Of a DNA stretch of 33,890 nt, positions 22,197-30,931 are shown piece after piece. The DNA comes from Micavibrio sp. GTDB taxonomy: Bacteria > Pseudomonadota > Alphaproteobacteria > UBA9219. Location of the stretch: contig DYDA01000017.1 of the NCBI GenBank assembly GCA_020718105.1, forward strand, positions 1 through 33,890, given 5' to 3'. The position numbers and the translations under genes are program-made. The notes beneath the pieces are model-generated. The model searched no databases. It saw only the letters and a list, made by a program, of their open reading frames with translations, and had not been told where the DNA came from. Position 1 is the stretch's first letter, and each line of letters opens with the position of its first letter.

Positions 22197-22260
22197 ATTT
22201 TCGTGCGCGTGTTAACCCAAGTTCGTATCCCTGCCCTTGATCCCCCTGTTCAATGAGAAT

Positions 22261-22289
22261 TTGACAGGGGTCATGCCCTTGATTGATTA
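22261..22289 (+). promoter_or_regulatory. Candidate trpBA promoter with overlapping inverted repeat
   Basis: A perfect TTGACA (22261-22266) is followed after 17 bases by TGATTA, a poor -10. The -35 lies in an inverted repeat CCCCTGT...ACAGGGG (22242-22270), and GCCCTTGAT occurs at 22233 and 22275 on either side. This arrangement looks like an operator, but the regulator is unknown. Confidence 0.45.
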
Positions 22290-22329
22290 ACCCTTTCTTT
22301 CTCTGTTCTTTTTGTCTAGTCTTCGCCGC

Positions 22330-23553
22330 ATGAAAAACACCTTATCCAACACAGAAAGCCTATGCTGCGTGCCTGACGAGCAGGGGCATTTTGGCCCCTA
22401 TGGCGGGCGGTTTGTGGCCGAAACTTTGATGCCTTTGATCCTAGAGGTTGAGAAAGCCTATAACGCCACAAAAAACGATCCTGCCTTTCAAGCCGAGCTG
22501 GACTACTATCTGAAGCATTATGTAGGGCGTCCCTCGCCCCTTTATTATGCGCCGCGCCTTACGGAACAATTCGGCGGAGCCAAGATTTATCTGAAACGCG
22601 AAGAGCTGAACCACACAGGCGCGCACAAGATCAACCACTGCATGGGGCAGATTTTGTTGGCCAAGCGGATGGGCAAAACCCGCATCATCGCTGAAACAGG
22701 CGCGGGGCAGCATGGCGTCGCCACCGCTACCGTGGCCGCTCTCTTCAACTTGCCTTGCGTCGTTTTTATGGGCGAGCTGGACATCGAGCGTCAGCGCCCC
22801 AACGTTTTTCGTATGCGCCTTTTGGGGGCAGAGGTTCGCGCCGTCAAGACCGGCTCGCGCTCGCTTAAAGACGCGATGAACGCCGCGCTTCAAGATTGGG
22901 TCAGCCACGTTGACGATACCTATTACATCATAGGCACAGTCGGCGGCCCCCACCCCTACCCTGCTATGGTGCGCGATTTCCAATCCATCATCGGGCGTGA
23001 AACGCGCCAGCAAATCATGGAAGCCGAAGGCCGTCTGCCGGATTCTTTGGTGGCATGCGTGGGCGGCGGATCCAACGCGATGGGCTTGTTCCACGAGTTT
23101 CTTGATGAGCCAAGTATCGCCATTCATGCGGTTGAAGCCGCTGGCCATGGGATCGCAACGGGCATGCACGCTGCCGCGCTTACGGGCGGGCGCGCCGGAA
23201 TCCTTCACGGCATGCGCAGCTATTTCCTGCAAAACGAAGATGGTCAGATTCAAGAGGCGCATTCAATCTCGGCAGGCCTCGACTATCCAGGCGTGGGGCC
23301 AGAGCATGCATGGCTGCACGATAATGGTCGCGTGTCCTATGTCTCAATCACTGACGATGAAGCCATTGAAGCGTTCCAGCTTTGCTGCAAGTTAGAGGGC
23401 ATTATTCCCGCGCTAGAGCCTTCGCATGCGCTGGCCTATGTCGCCAAGCTCGCGCCTCAGCTTCCCAAAGACCATTTGATGGTTGTCAATCTATCGGGAC
23501 GCGGCGACAAAGACATCTTCACCATTGCCGACCGCCTTGGAGTTATAATCTGA
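22330..23553 (+). CDS. trpB: Tryptophan synthase beta subunit
   Basis: TrpB, 407 aa from the ATG at 22330. It condenses indole with serine using pyridoxal phosphate. The PLP lysine is Lys100 in [13 protein letters not shown]; the phosphate loop GGGSNAMG and the N-terminal [15 protein letters not shown] are intact. The frame can be extended to a TTG at 22312, but the ATG matches the family start better; no strong ribosome site is seen for either. The TGA stop shares a base with the trpA ATG. trpF, which usually precedes trpB in Alphaproteobacteria, is not here. Confidence 0.97.
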   Translation: MKNTLSNTESLCCVPDEQGHFGPYGGRFVAETLMPLILEVEKAYNATKNDPAFQAELDYYLKHYVGRPSPLYYAPRLTEQFGGAKIYLKREELNHTGAHKINHCMGQILLAKRMGKTRIIAETGAGQHGVATATVAALFNLPCVVFMGELDIERQRPNVFRMRLLGAEVRAVKTGSRSLKDAMNAALQDWVSHVDDTYYIIGTVGGPHPYPAMVRDFQSIIGRETRQQIMEAEGRLPDSLVACVGGGSNAMGLFHEFLDEPSIAIHAVEAAGHGIATGMHAAALTGGRAGILHGMRSYFLQNEDGQIQEAHSISAGLDYPGVGPEHAWLHDNGRVSYVSITDDEAIEAFQLCCKLEGIIPALEPSHALAYVAKLAPQLPKDHLMVVNLSGRGDKDIFTIADRLGVII

Positions 23554-24383
23554 TGAATACCCCCATCAACCGCCTCGATGCGCGTTTTGCTAAGCTTAAA
23601 GCCGATGGCCAAAAAGCCTTTATCCCCTTTATCACAGCGGGCTACCCGACCTTAGAGCTTTCCTCGGCTCTCCTTGCTGGGCTGCCACAAGCGGGCGCGG
23701 ATATCATCGAGATTGGCATGCCGTTCAGCGATCCGATGGCCGATGGCCCCGCCATTCAAAACGCCAACCTGCAAGCCTTTAAAGCGGGGATCACCGTTCC
23801 GAAAATTTTAGAGATAGTGCGCGCTTTCCGTACAACGGATAATGAAACGCCCATCGTTTTGATGGGCTATTACAACCCGATTTACAGCTATGGCATTATG
23901 CGCTTTTTGGATGATGCTAAAAAAGCGGGCGTTGACGCCTTTATCATTCCTGATCTCCCTCCCGAAGAGGATGAAGAGTTTCGCGTGCCAGCCGATGCGC
24001 GTGATATGTTTGTGATAAGACTTATCACGCCGACAACGAACGAACAGCGTTTGCCGACCGTTTTAAAAGGCGCGAAAGGCTTTCTTTACTGCGTGTCAAT
24101 CACGGGCATTACGGGGGCCGCCAGCGGCAACGCAAACGCCCTCACACGCTATGTTAGCCAAGTGCGGTTAAAAACAGACCTTCCCATTGCGATTGGCTTT
24201 GGCGTTAAAACCCCTGAACAAGCGCATGAAATGGCCAAGGCCAGCGATGGCGTTATTGTCGCAAGCGTTATTATGGATCACATCGCGCAAAACCTTGGTA
24301 GCGAAGAAGCGCCTCGCGAAGGGCTGGCCGCCAGCACGCTTGCTTTCACCGCCGCCCTCGCCCAAGGCGCGCACAAGGCATAG
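23553..24383 (+). CDS. trpA: Tryptophan synthase alpha subunit
   Basis: TrpA, 276 aa. It cleaves indole-3-glycerol phosphate and passes indole to TrpB through a tunnel. Catalytic Glu53 and Asp64 lie in IIEIGMPFSDPMADGPAIQ, the loop SITGITGA is present, and the phosphate-binding GFGVKTPEQA follows. The motif usually written GVVVGSA reads GVIVASV here, a mild change. The start overlaps the trpB stop as TGATG, so translation is coupled. It ends 4 bases from the convergent mscS-type gene with no visible terminator. Confidence 0.97.
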   Translation: MNTPINRLDARFAKLKADGQKAFIPFITAGYPTLELSSALLAGLPQAGADIIEIGMPFSDPMADGPAIQNANLQAFKAGITVPKILEIVRAFRTTDNETPIVLMGYYNPIYSYGIMRFLDDAKKAGVDAFIIPDLPPEEDEEFRVPADARDMFVIRLITPTTNEQRLPTVLKGAKGFLYCVSITGITGAASGNANALTRYVSQVRLKTDLPIAIGFGVKTPEQAHEMAKASDGVIVASVIMDHIAQNLGSEEAPREGLAASTLAFTAALAQGAHKA

Positions 24384-24387
24384 GCTG

Positions 24388-26469
24388 CTATTCCGCGCTC
24401 ACATGCTTGACCGTCGGGAACGGAATCTCAATCTTCTCGGCATCAAAGGCCTTCTTGATATTCAGCAAGAATGAGCGGCGTATGATGGCGTGCTGACCTG
24501 CTTTTGTCTTAATACGACTGCGAATGACAACGGAGGAATCGCCAAGAGCCTCAACCCCCATCACTTCAATCGGCTCAAGAATAATTTTTTGGAAAGCAGG
24601 GGTGGCCTGCATCGCATCGCCCGTTTTCCGTATAATGTCCATAACATTATCCAAATCGCTGTCATAGGAAACGCCGACATCCATCATGGCATAAGAGAAC
24701 AGCTTTGATTCATTCGTGATAACTGAAATGGCGCTAAAGGGCATGATATGAAGCGAGCCATTAACATCGCGCAAACGCACCGTGCGAATGGAAAGATTTT
24801 CCACAACGCCTCTGTGGCCACCAATCGTCACCCAATCGCCAACGGCCAGATTATCTTCAAGGATAATTGAAAGGCCTGTCAGAAAATCCTTGACCAGCGT
24901 TTGAGAACCAAAGCCAACGGCAACGCCCAAAACACCGGCACCAGCCAAAAGCGGGGCGATGTTGATGCCCATCTCGGATAAAATCACAAGAGTGATAATA
25001 ACACCCAAGATAATCATGGCGGCCTTTTGCACCATCGGCAAAATGGTTCTTGCCCGCGCGTTGGCTTGAACAATGCGACCTTGCGCATCGCGCTTGTTCA
25101 GTTTGCGTTCAATAGCCCGATGCAAAAGCTCATAAATAAAAACAACGATCAACAAAGTCGCCGTGATTGAAAAAAGAGAGCCCAAAACACGCTGCCCCCA
25201 CGGACTAGAAACAAGAGCAGGCACATCGCCTCCCCATGATGCCGCAATAGCCGCCAAGCCAAACGCCCACGTCACAATCTTGAACAGCACCCGCAAAACA
25301 GGCCGATAAAGGCCTGCGTTAACGGCGGCGTTGGTCTTTCGATGAGTCAGCTTTGCAATCCAATAAAAAGAAAGCCGCATCGCAAGCATGGCCAAAAGCG
25401 TTCCAATCGTGCCCTTTTGCAGAAGGGTAAACCCACCGCCAGCGCCCAGCATCGTGACGATGTAGCCCACCGCCAGATAAAAGATGGCCAAAACATGCCA
25501 CGTCCGCGCCAGCCACAGGCGCATGCCGCCCATTAACGTGGTGTGCGCCTGTGAAGCCGATAGATCGCCACGGATAAACACGGAAATGGCGGCTCTTTTT
25601 TGCACAATCACCGCGACCGTCATGCCAACGATGATAAGAGCCACAAGGTTCGTAAAGCCGGAAATCGCCGCAGCCGGAACCTTGACCGTCTTGGCAATCT
25701 CAGCCGTAAAGAACCCCGTCACCATGATCGAGGCCAGCCATGTCACCCAACTTTGAACCGTGAAGGCCACCTCTGTCGTAATGGGCAAAAAGCGTAAGGA
25801 TGGCGCTCGCGGCGCAAAGAAAAACCGAATCAAAACACGCACCAACCGCAACAAAGCCAGCGCATAAACAACCGTCATCACAATATAACGCGCCAACTTG
25901 GCGGGCTCTTGCGCATCGATCAAGAAAAGCGCAACAGCGATGAAAAGAAGAACGGGAATAAGGGAAATCCCCAGCCAGCCCATAATCGCGCCAAAGCGCG
26001 TCCATGGCGATTTAAAAGTCGCATGATAAATCTTGCGCCGTAAAGACACAAAGAACAGATCGGCTAACCAGCCCGCCGCAAAAGAACCGCCAATCACCAA
26101 TAACAAAAGAGCACCCGTATCGATCCACCGCGCTTGCAGAACCGGATCGTTTACTTGTTGGGCAAGCCAAGTGGCGAATTGCGGCAACGCGGCGAAATTA
26201 TCAAAAAACGTGCCGCCTTCGTTTCCGATCAACTTCAACGTATTCAGGACAAGGCCAAGGGCCCGCGTGCCAAAAGTTTCCTCTGGCTCGATATCAACGG
26301 CATTAGGATCCCCCGTTACAAGCGCCTGCAACTGCTGCCCGATTTCAGCAACGATAGGCGTAAAACCCGTTCGCACAGGCGGCTGCGGCTCACGGTAAGG
26401 CGTGGCCTGCCCCAAAGACGGAGCCATCACCATCAAAGCGATCAGAAAAAAACGAGCGAACATCTTCAT
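24388..26469 (-). CDS. MscS-family mechanosensitive channel with large N-terminal region
   Basis: Large MscS-type channel, 693 aa from the ATG at 26469. This start is preferred over the ATG 9 bases upstream because AGGA falls 8 bases before it. A signal peptide (MKMFARFFLIALMVMAPSLGQA) leads into a short periplasmic segment and about ten membrane spans. The MscS core is near residue 500: GINIAPLLAGAGVLGVAVGFGSQ is the pore helix, then LVKDFLTG and VGDWVTIGGHRGVVE, ending IEIPFPT. Such channels release solutes on osmotic downshock; long family members resemble YbdG/YnaI-like proteins. It is convergent with trpA. Confidence 0.92.
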   Translation of the reverse strand: MKMFARFFLIALMVMAPSLGQATPYREPQPPVRTGFTPIVAEIGQQLQALVTGDPNAVDIEPEETFGTRALGLVLNTLKLIGNEGGTFFDNFAALPQFATWLAQQVNDPVLQARWIDTGALLLLVIGGSFAAGWLADLFFVSLRRKIYHATFKSPWTRFGAIMGWLGISLIPVLLFIAVALFLIDAQEPAKLARYIVMTVVYALALLRLVRVLIRFFFAPRAPSLRFLPITTEVAFTVQSWVTWLASIMVTGFFTAEIAKTVKVPAAAISGFTNLVALIIVGMTVAVIVQKRAAISVFIRGDLSASQAHTTLMGGMRLWLARTWHVLAIFYLAVGYIVTMLGAGGGFTLLQKGTIGTLLAMLAMRLSFYWIAKLTHRKTNAAVNAGLYRPVLRVLFKIVTWAFGLAAIAASWGGDVPALVSSPWGQRVLGSLFSITATLLIVVFIYELLHRAIERKLNKRDAQGRIVQANARARTILPMVQKAAMIILGVIITLVILSEMGINIAPLLAGAGVLGVAVGFGSQTLVKDFLTGLSIILEDNLAVGDWVTIGGHRGVVENLSIRTVRLRDVNGSLHIMPFSAISVITNESKLFSYAMMDVGVSYDSDLDNVMDIIRKTGDAMQATPAFQKIILEPIEVMGVEALGDSSVVIRSRIKTKAGQHAIIRRSFLLNIKKAFDAEKIEIPFPTVKHVSAE

Positions 26470-26606
26470 AGCAAGCATCCTGTTTTAAAAACGGCAAGGC
26501 CGCGCCTAATCATCATACAAAATGGGCAAAAATGCGCCACCAAAAAGGCAAAGAGTCCTTATTTCTTTTGCAACCTATTGATTGGCCTTATTCCTTTCGA
26601 TTTCTC

Positions 26607-26636
26607 TTGAAAAAAAAGAAAAGACGCCCATATTCA
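26607..26636 (+). promoter_or_regulatory. Candidate promoter of the BAX-inhibitor-1 gene
   Basis: TTGAAA (26607-26612) and TATTCA (26631-26636) are 18 bases apart, 35 bases upstream of the ATG. The -35 is good, the -10 moderate. The gene stands alone, so a promoter is expected here. Confidence 0.4.
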
Positions 26637-26670
26637 TACTATCACTAACTTTTTTGAAAGGCTGATCACC

Positions 26671-27384
26671 ATGGTCGATCCGTTCTTCCGTAATCCTACC
26701 GCTTCTGCGCCATCACGCGCCATGACGTTTGATCAAGGGCTGCGTGCGCACATGGTTCGCGTTTTTAACTATATGGGGGGTGGTCTTGCCCTGACGGGGC
26801 TTCTCGCCTTTGTCGTTGCCAACACGGCGCTGGCTCAGATTATCTTTGGTTCACCGTTAAAATGGGTGGCGATGTTCGCGCCGCTTGGCTTCGTTTTTTA
26901 TCTGAACTTCAAGATGGAAACGATCAGCGCAGCGCGAGCCCAAACGCTGTTTTGGCTTTTTTGCGCCACGATGGGAATCTCCATGGCGGCCATTTTTATG
27001 GTCTTTACGGGCGCGAGTGTCGCAAGAGCTTTCTTTATCACAGGCGCAACCTTTAGCGGCATGGCCCTGTGGGGCTATACGACCAAGAAAGACCTGACCA
27101 ACTTTGGTTCATTCTTGATGATGGGCGTGATGGGGCTGTTCATTGCCATGCTGGTCAACCTGTTTATGGGATCAAGCATGATGCAATGGATTGTATCAGT
27201 CGCGGGCGTTGCCATTTTCACGGGTCTCACCGCCTATGACACGCAAAAGATCAAGCAAACCTATAACGCCAGTTGGGGTGATGAAGCGAACAACAAGCTT
27301 GCCGTTATGGGCGCGTTGAGCCTTTACATCAACTTCATCAACGCGTTCCAATTCCTGCTCAGCCTGACAGGGGATCGCCGCTAA
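26671..27384 (+). CDS. BAX inhibitor-1 / YccA-YbhL family membrane protein
   Basis: Seven-span BI-1 (LFG/TMBIM) family membrane protein, 237 aa, normal for bacterial members such as YccA and YbhL. The N-terminal tail is followed by spans starting near residue 33. Family motifs are FITGATFSGMALWGYTTKKDL and the C-terminal TGLTAYDTQKIKQTY, with SLYINFINAFQFLL in the last span. Relatives act as pH-sensitive calcium leaks or modulate FtsH; the role here is not known. It stands alone, converging with lpdA at a shared terminator. Confidence 0.93.
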   Translation: MVDPFFRNPTASAPSRAMTFDQGLRAHMVRVFNYMGGGLALTGLLAFVVANTALAQIIFGSPLKWVAMFAPLGFVFYLNFKMETISAARAQTLFWLFCATMGISMAAIFMVFTGASVARAFFITGATFSGMALWGYTTKKDLTNFGSFLMMGVMGLFIAMLVNLFMGSSMMQWIVSVAGVAIFTGLTAYDTQKIKQTYNASWGDEANNKLAVMGALSLYINFINAFQFLLSLTGDRR

Positions 27385-27401
27385 CAGAAGAAAACGACGA
27401 T

Positions 27402-27430
27402 AAAAAAGGGGGCGCACAGCCCCCTTTTTT
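27402..27430. terminator. Bidirectional terminator between the BI-1 gene and lpdA
   Basis: AAAAAAGGGGGC-GCACA-GCCCCCTTTTTT has A and T tracts on either side of a perfect 6-bp GC stem, ending transcription from both the plus-strand BI-1 gene and the minus-strand lpdA. Confidence 0.92.
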
Positions 27431-27447
27431 ATGCCCTGACGTGTTCC

Positions 27448-28842
27448 CTACATATGCACCACGCGGCCATAGGCGTCCAGCACCGCTTCGTGCATGGATT
27501 CTGAAATGGTGGGATGCGGGAAGACCGTGTGCATCAGCTCGGCCTCTGTGGTTTCAAGGGCGCGTCCAAGGGTGAAGCCTTGGATCATCTCGGTCACTTC
27601 TGCGCCAACCATATGCGCACCAAGAAGAGCGCCCGTCTTGGCATCGAACACGGTCTTGACCATGCCTTCTGGCTCGCCCATCGCAATCGCCTTGCCATTG
27701 CCCATGAAGTTAAAGCGCCCCACGCGAACGTCATAACCGGCGGCCTTGGCCTTCGCCTCGCTCATCCCAACGCTGGCGACCTGCGGCGTGCAATAGGTGC
27801 AGCCCGGAATGTTGCCAAGGTCAAGAGGGTGAACATCCTTCACGCCCATAATTTTCTCAACGCAGATCACGCCCTCATGGCTGGCTTTATGCGCGAGCCA
27901 AGGCGGCGCGGTCACATCGCCGATGGCGTAAAGGCCAGCCTCATCCGTCGCGCTCCATTCATTGATTTTGATATGGCCTTTTTCGATCACAGCCTTTGTA
28001 TTTTCAAGACCGATATTCTCGATGTTCGCCACGATGCCAACCGCCATGATCACGCGATCAAAAGTTTGCGTCGTCGCCTTGCCATCCTTTTCGATAGAGG
28101 CGGTCACGCTATCCTTGGCCTTGTCCAACTTTTTGACAACGGCCTTTGTGATGATTTTCAGGCCGCGCTTTTCCAAAGCCTTATGCGCGAAGGCAGAGAT
28201 TTCTTCGTCCTCCACGGGCATGACGCGATCCATCACCTCGACAACAGTGACGGCCACGCCTAGCGCGTTATAGAAACTGGCGAACTCAATCCCAATCGCA
28301 CCAGAGCCGATGACCAGCAGCGATTTGGGCAGCACATCGGGAACCATCGCCTCTCGCGATGTCCAAATCAGCTTGCCGTCGGGCTCCAATCCTGGCAGAA
28401 CGCGAGGCCTTGCGCCCGTCGCGATCACGATATGCTTGGCGGTCAATTCGGCGACGCGCTTGCCGTCCTTGGTGACTTCCACCCTGCCCTTGCCCAACAG
28501 CTTGCCAAAGCCATCGATGACCTCAACCTTGTTCTTTTTAAGGAGGTGTTTGACGCCCGCCGACAATTGCGCCGACACGCCACGAGAACGCTCAACCATT
28601 TTCTTAAGATCGAAGCTGAAGTCCTTGACCTGAATCCCATAATCGGCAGCGTGTTTGATGTTCGTGACAATCTCAGCACTACGCAGCAAGGCCTTCGTCG
28701 GGATGCAGCCCCAGTTGAGGCAAATGCCGCCCAAATGGTTGGCCTCAACCAGCGTGACCTTCATGCCCAGTTGACTGGCGCGAATGGCCGTGACGTAGCC
28801 ACCGGGCCCGCCGCCGATAATAATGATGTCCGATGTTGTCAT
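27448..28842 (-). CDS. lpdA: Dihydrolipoyl dehydrogenase (E3)
   Basis: Dihydrolipoamide dehydrogenase, 464 aa, normal length. It reoxidises dihydrolipoyl groups of 2-oxoacid dehydrogenases with NAD. FAD-binding GGGPGGYVTA opens the protein; the redox disulfide is Cys41-Cys46 in GGICLNWGCIPTK; the NAD site is VIGSGAIGIEFASF; the C-terminal HPTISESMHEAV carries the catalytic His-Glu pair. There is no N-terminal lipoyl domain of the kind fused to E3 in some bacteria. It is the last gene of the pdh run, overlapping the upstream membrane protein gene by 4 bases. Confidence 0.97.
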   Translation of the reverse strand: MTTSDIIIIGGGPGGYVTAIRASQLGMKVTLVEANHLGGICLNWGCIPTKALLRSAEIVTNIKHAADYGIQVKDFSFDLKKMVERSRGVSAQLSAGVKHLLKKNKVEVIDGFGKLLGKGRVEVTKDGKRVAELTAKHIVIATGARPRVLPGLEPDGKLIWTSREAMVPDVLPKSLLVIGSGAIGIEFASFYNALGVAVTVVEVMDRVMPVEDEEISAFAHKALEKRGLKIITKAVVKKLDKAKDSVTASIEKDGKATTQTFDRVIMAVGIVANIENIGLENTKAVIEKGHIKINEWSATDEAGLYAIGDVTAPPWLAHKASHEGVICVEKIMGVKDVHPLDLGNIPGCTYCTPQVASVGMSEAKAKAAGYDVRVGRFNFMGNGKAIAMGEPEGMVKTVFDAKTGALLGAHMVGAEVTEMIQGFTLGRALETTEAELMHTVFPHPTISESMHEAVLDAYGRVVHM

Positions 28843-29108
28843 TGGGTTTCCTTTGTTTTCCTTTTAATCCAAAACGCCTTGATCGGTGGCAAAGAGAGTG
28901 TTGAGAGAATATAGCCAAAGCACGGGATGATCGCGTCGATCCATGCGCCTTCGGGATGAATGCGTGTCAGCACAAGCGCCACCACAACATACGTCACGAC
29001 GAGAATGGCGAAACGCCGCGTCCAACTGACCTCCCACGCCTTGTCAAACTCAACCCGCGCATTGCGCTCTTCGATAGCTTGCAGGCGTTTTTCTACGGTG
29101 TGATCCAT
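28839..29108 (-). CDS. Small two-span membrane protein upstream of lpdA
   Basis: Unrecognised 89-aa protein. A charged, probably helical N-terminus (MDHTVEKRLQAIEERNARVEFDKAWEVSW) precedes two hydrophobic segments, about 32-48 and 57-75, and a basic C-terminal tail, so both ends are predicted to be cytoplasmic. It starts 3 bases after the GNAT gene and its stop overlaps the lpdA ATG (ATGA), so it is translated with lpdA. Small proteins of this build next to lpd are seen in some Alphaproteobacteria; no function is known to me. Confidence 0.75.
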   Translation of the reverse strand: MDHTVEKRLQAIEERNARVEFDKAWEVSWTRRFAILVVTYVVVALVLTRIHPEGAWIDAIIPCFGYILSTLSLPPIKAFWIKRKTKETQ

Positions 29109-29111
29109 GCG

Positions 29112-29654
29112 TTAGTCCTTCAAGGTGATCCAGTAGCGACGCGATAGGCCGCCCTTGTCAAAGATACAATCGATTTTGCTTTCCAAAACGCCGCCATTGG
29201 CTTCAATCGCTTTCCATGAGCCAAGATTCTCTTCATTGGCTGTGATGAGCACGCGGGTCACGCCGCGTTCCTTTAGTTTCTTAAGACCCAACGCTATAAT
29301 CTTTTTCGCATGACCTTGGCGGCGCATGGATGGCCGAATGCCATAGCCGATGTGCCCCGCATGAACTTCAAGAAAATCGTTCATCTCGTACCGCACAGAA
29401 ATTGCGCCGATGAAGTCTTTCTCATCCACAAGCCAGTAAAAGTTGTGCTGCACGCTTGGTCGCGGAATGCCGTCTGTGGGCGTAAACATACCACCATGCC
29501 GATTATAGCCCTCAAAGTGATCGAAAGGATCGGCTTCGATTTTTTTGATCTCATCTTCAGGCAGTATGGGGCACATGCCAAACTCAAAACCCTCCCGCAT
29601 CGCCGCAACGTACGATGCCAGATAACGCGTGTCGGGAAGAATAAGGCGAAGCAT
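29112..29654 (-). CDS. GNAT family N-acetyltransferase
   Basis: GNAT acetyltransferase, 180 aa. The acetyl-CoA pyrophosphate loop is IRPSMRRQGHAKKII with R-x-x-G-x-A at 111-116, preceded by the strand HAGHIGYG and followed by VLITANEENLGSWKAIEANGG, which is the usual C-terminal GNAT pattern. The N-terminal part (residues 1-70) resembles small-molecule or aminoglycoside-like acetyltransferases more than RimI-type protein acetylases. GAGG lies 6 bases before the ATG. It lies between pdhC and lpdA, separated from pdhC by a repeat. Substrate unknown. Confidence 0.87.
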   Translation of the reverse strand: MLRLILPDTRYLASYVAAMREGFEFGMCPILPEDEIKKIEADPFDHFEGYNRHGGMFTPTDGIPRPSVQHNFYWLVDEKDFIGAISVRYEMNDFLEVHAGHIGYGIRPSMRRQGHAKKIIALGLKKLKERGVTRVLITANEENLGSWKAIEANGGVLESKIDCIFDKGGLSRRYWITLKD

Positions 29655-29675
29655 GGGTTTCCTCTTTCTAAAACC

Positions 29676-29828
29676 ACCCTCCCCTTGCGGGAGGGTCGAA
29701 ATTGCGCAAGCAATTTCGGGGAGGGGTTGCTTTTACGTTATATCGCATTTGACCCCTCACCTGCAAAATCTAAGACTTGCTTTACGCAAGCCTAAGATTT
29801 TGCTTCCTCTCCCGCAAGGGGAGAGGGA
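29676..29828. repeat. Composite palindrome 2 (pdhC/GNAT gap)
   Basis: Left copy 29676-29727: CCCTCCCCTTGCGGGAGGG, inner hairpin GAAATTGC/GCAATTTC, then GGGGAGGGGT. Right copy 29751-29828, reversed: the same outer arms, with a longer inner hairpin GCAAAATCTTA...TAAGATTTTGC-type stem enclosing GCTTGC/GCAAGC. Same family as the elements at 22060 and 30786. It lies inside the minus-strand pdh run. Confidence 0.88.
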
Positions 29829-29839
29829 CGTTCTTTATT

Positions 29840-30703
29840 TTACACCACCAACCCATAGGGTTTTTCGATCAGCGTTTTGAAGGCCGCGAGGAACTGAGCG
29901 CCCACCGCACCATCGACCGCGCGATGATCAACAGACAGCGTGCAGGTCATCACGGTGGCAACAGCCAACTGGCCATTTTTCACAACGGGCCGTTGCTCAC
30001 CCGCACCGACGGCCAGAATGCAGGCCTGTGGCGGATTGATGATCGCGGCAAAATCGCGCACGCCAAACATACCAAGGTTGGAGATCGTAAAGCCGCCGCC
30101 TTGATACTCATCAGGGCGAAGCTTACCGTCCTTGGCACGCGCGGCAAGGTCTTTCATCTCCGCCGAAAGTGCAGCCAACGGCTTACCTTCCGCACCCTTA
30201 ATGATCGGGGTGATAAGACCCGACGGCGTGGCCACGGCCACAGAAATATCGGCGCGGCGATAGCGCAAGATGGCGTCATTCGTCCAGCTGGCGTTGGCAT
30301 CGGGCACTTTTTTCAAAGCCAGCGCCACGGCGCGGATCACGCAATCGTTGACGGAAATCTTACTGCCGCCCGTTTCATTCGCCGCTGCGCGAAGCGCCAG
30401 CAGATCGTCAATCTCACAATCAACCGACAGGTAGAAATGCGGAACAGTTTGCTTAGATTCAGAAAGGCGCTTGGCAATCGTTTTGCGCATCCCGCTGTTG
30501 GGGATCGCGTCATAAGGCGCATCACCCGTGATGGGCACGGCCACAAGAGACAAACGGCCCACGCCCGCGCTTTCCACGTCGGCGCGAACAATGCGGCCAT
30601 TCGGCCCCGATCCGGTGATCAGCCGCAGGTCAACGCCCTTTTGCTCGGCAATGCGTTTGGCAAGAGGGCTTGCAATGATGCGGTCTTTTGCAGGTAATCC
30701 CAT
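29840..30703 (-). CDS. pdhC: Pyruvate dehydrogenase E2, lacking a lipoyl domain
   Basis: Dihydrolipoamide acetyltransferase core of pyruvate dehydrogenase, 287 aa, against about 410-450 aa for usual alphaproteobacterial PdhC. It begins directly with the peripheral subunit-binding domain (residues 11-46, ASPLAKRIAEQKGVDL...GPNGRIVRADV), followed by the catalytic domain with DHRAVDG at 259-265 (His260, Asp264). The N-terminal lipoyl domain and its ETDKA motif are absent. The start is well supported: AAGGAG lies 10 bases before the ATG, and the 228-base gap to pdhB contains only a repeat element. It must rely on another lipoyl carrier, most likely that of PdhB. Confidence 0.93.
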   Translation of the reverse strand: MGLPAKDRIIASPLAKRIAEQKGVDLRLITGSGPNGRIVRADVESAGVGRLSLVAVPITGDAPYDAIPNSGMRKTIAKRLSESKQTVPHFYLSVDCEIDDLLALRAAANETGGSKISVNDCVIRAVALALKKVPDANASWTNDAILRYRRADISVAVATPSGLITPIIKGAEGKPLAALSAEMKDLAARAKDGKLRPDEYQGGGFTISNLGMFGVRDFAAIINPPQACILAVGAGEQRPVVKNGQLAVATVMTCTLSVDHRAVDGAVGAQFLAAFKTLIEKPYGLVV

Positions 30704-30785
30704 AATCTATAGTCTCCTTAAATACCTATCCCGCCAAAGGCTGGTGGCATATTGTTCCTCTCCTTTTTGAAGAGAGCCTTCTTTA

Positions 30786-30924
30786 TTCCCTCCCCCCTTG
30801 CGGGGGAGGCTAGGTGGGGGGGAGAGCGACTAGGCCACTCATGATCGGGGTTTAATCCTGACCGGATAGCCTTTAGCTTAGCGTCACGCCCCCCTCCCTA
30901 ACCCTCCCCGCAAGGGGGAGGGAA
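30786..30924. repeat. Composite palindrome 3 (pdhB/pdhC gap)
   Basis: The left arm 30788-30819 (CCCTCCCCCCTTGCGGGGGAGG then a G-run) faces a right arm 30890-30924 (C-run then CCCTCCCCGCAAGGGGGAGGG). The inner variable hairpin seen in the other two pairs is nearly absent. The element fills most of the space between pdhB and the shortened pdhC. Confidence 0.85.
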
Positions 30925-30931
30925 CTTCACA

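Noticed and set aside
22312-22329. TTG start of trpB giving six extra residues
   Set aside because: The ATG at 22330 matches the usual start; no ribosome site favours the TTG.
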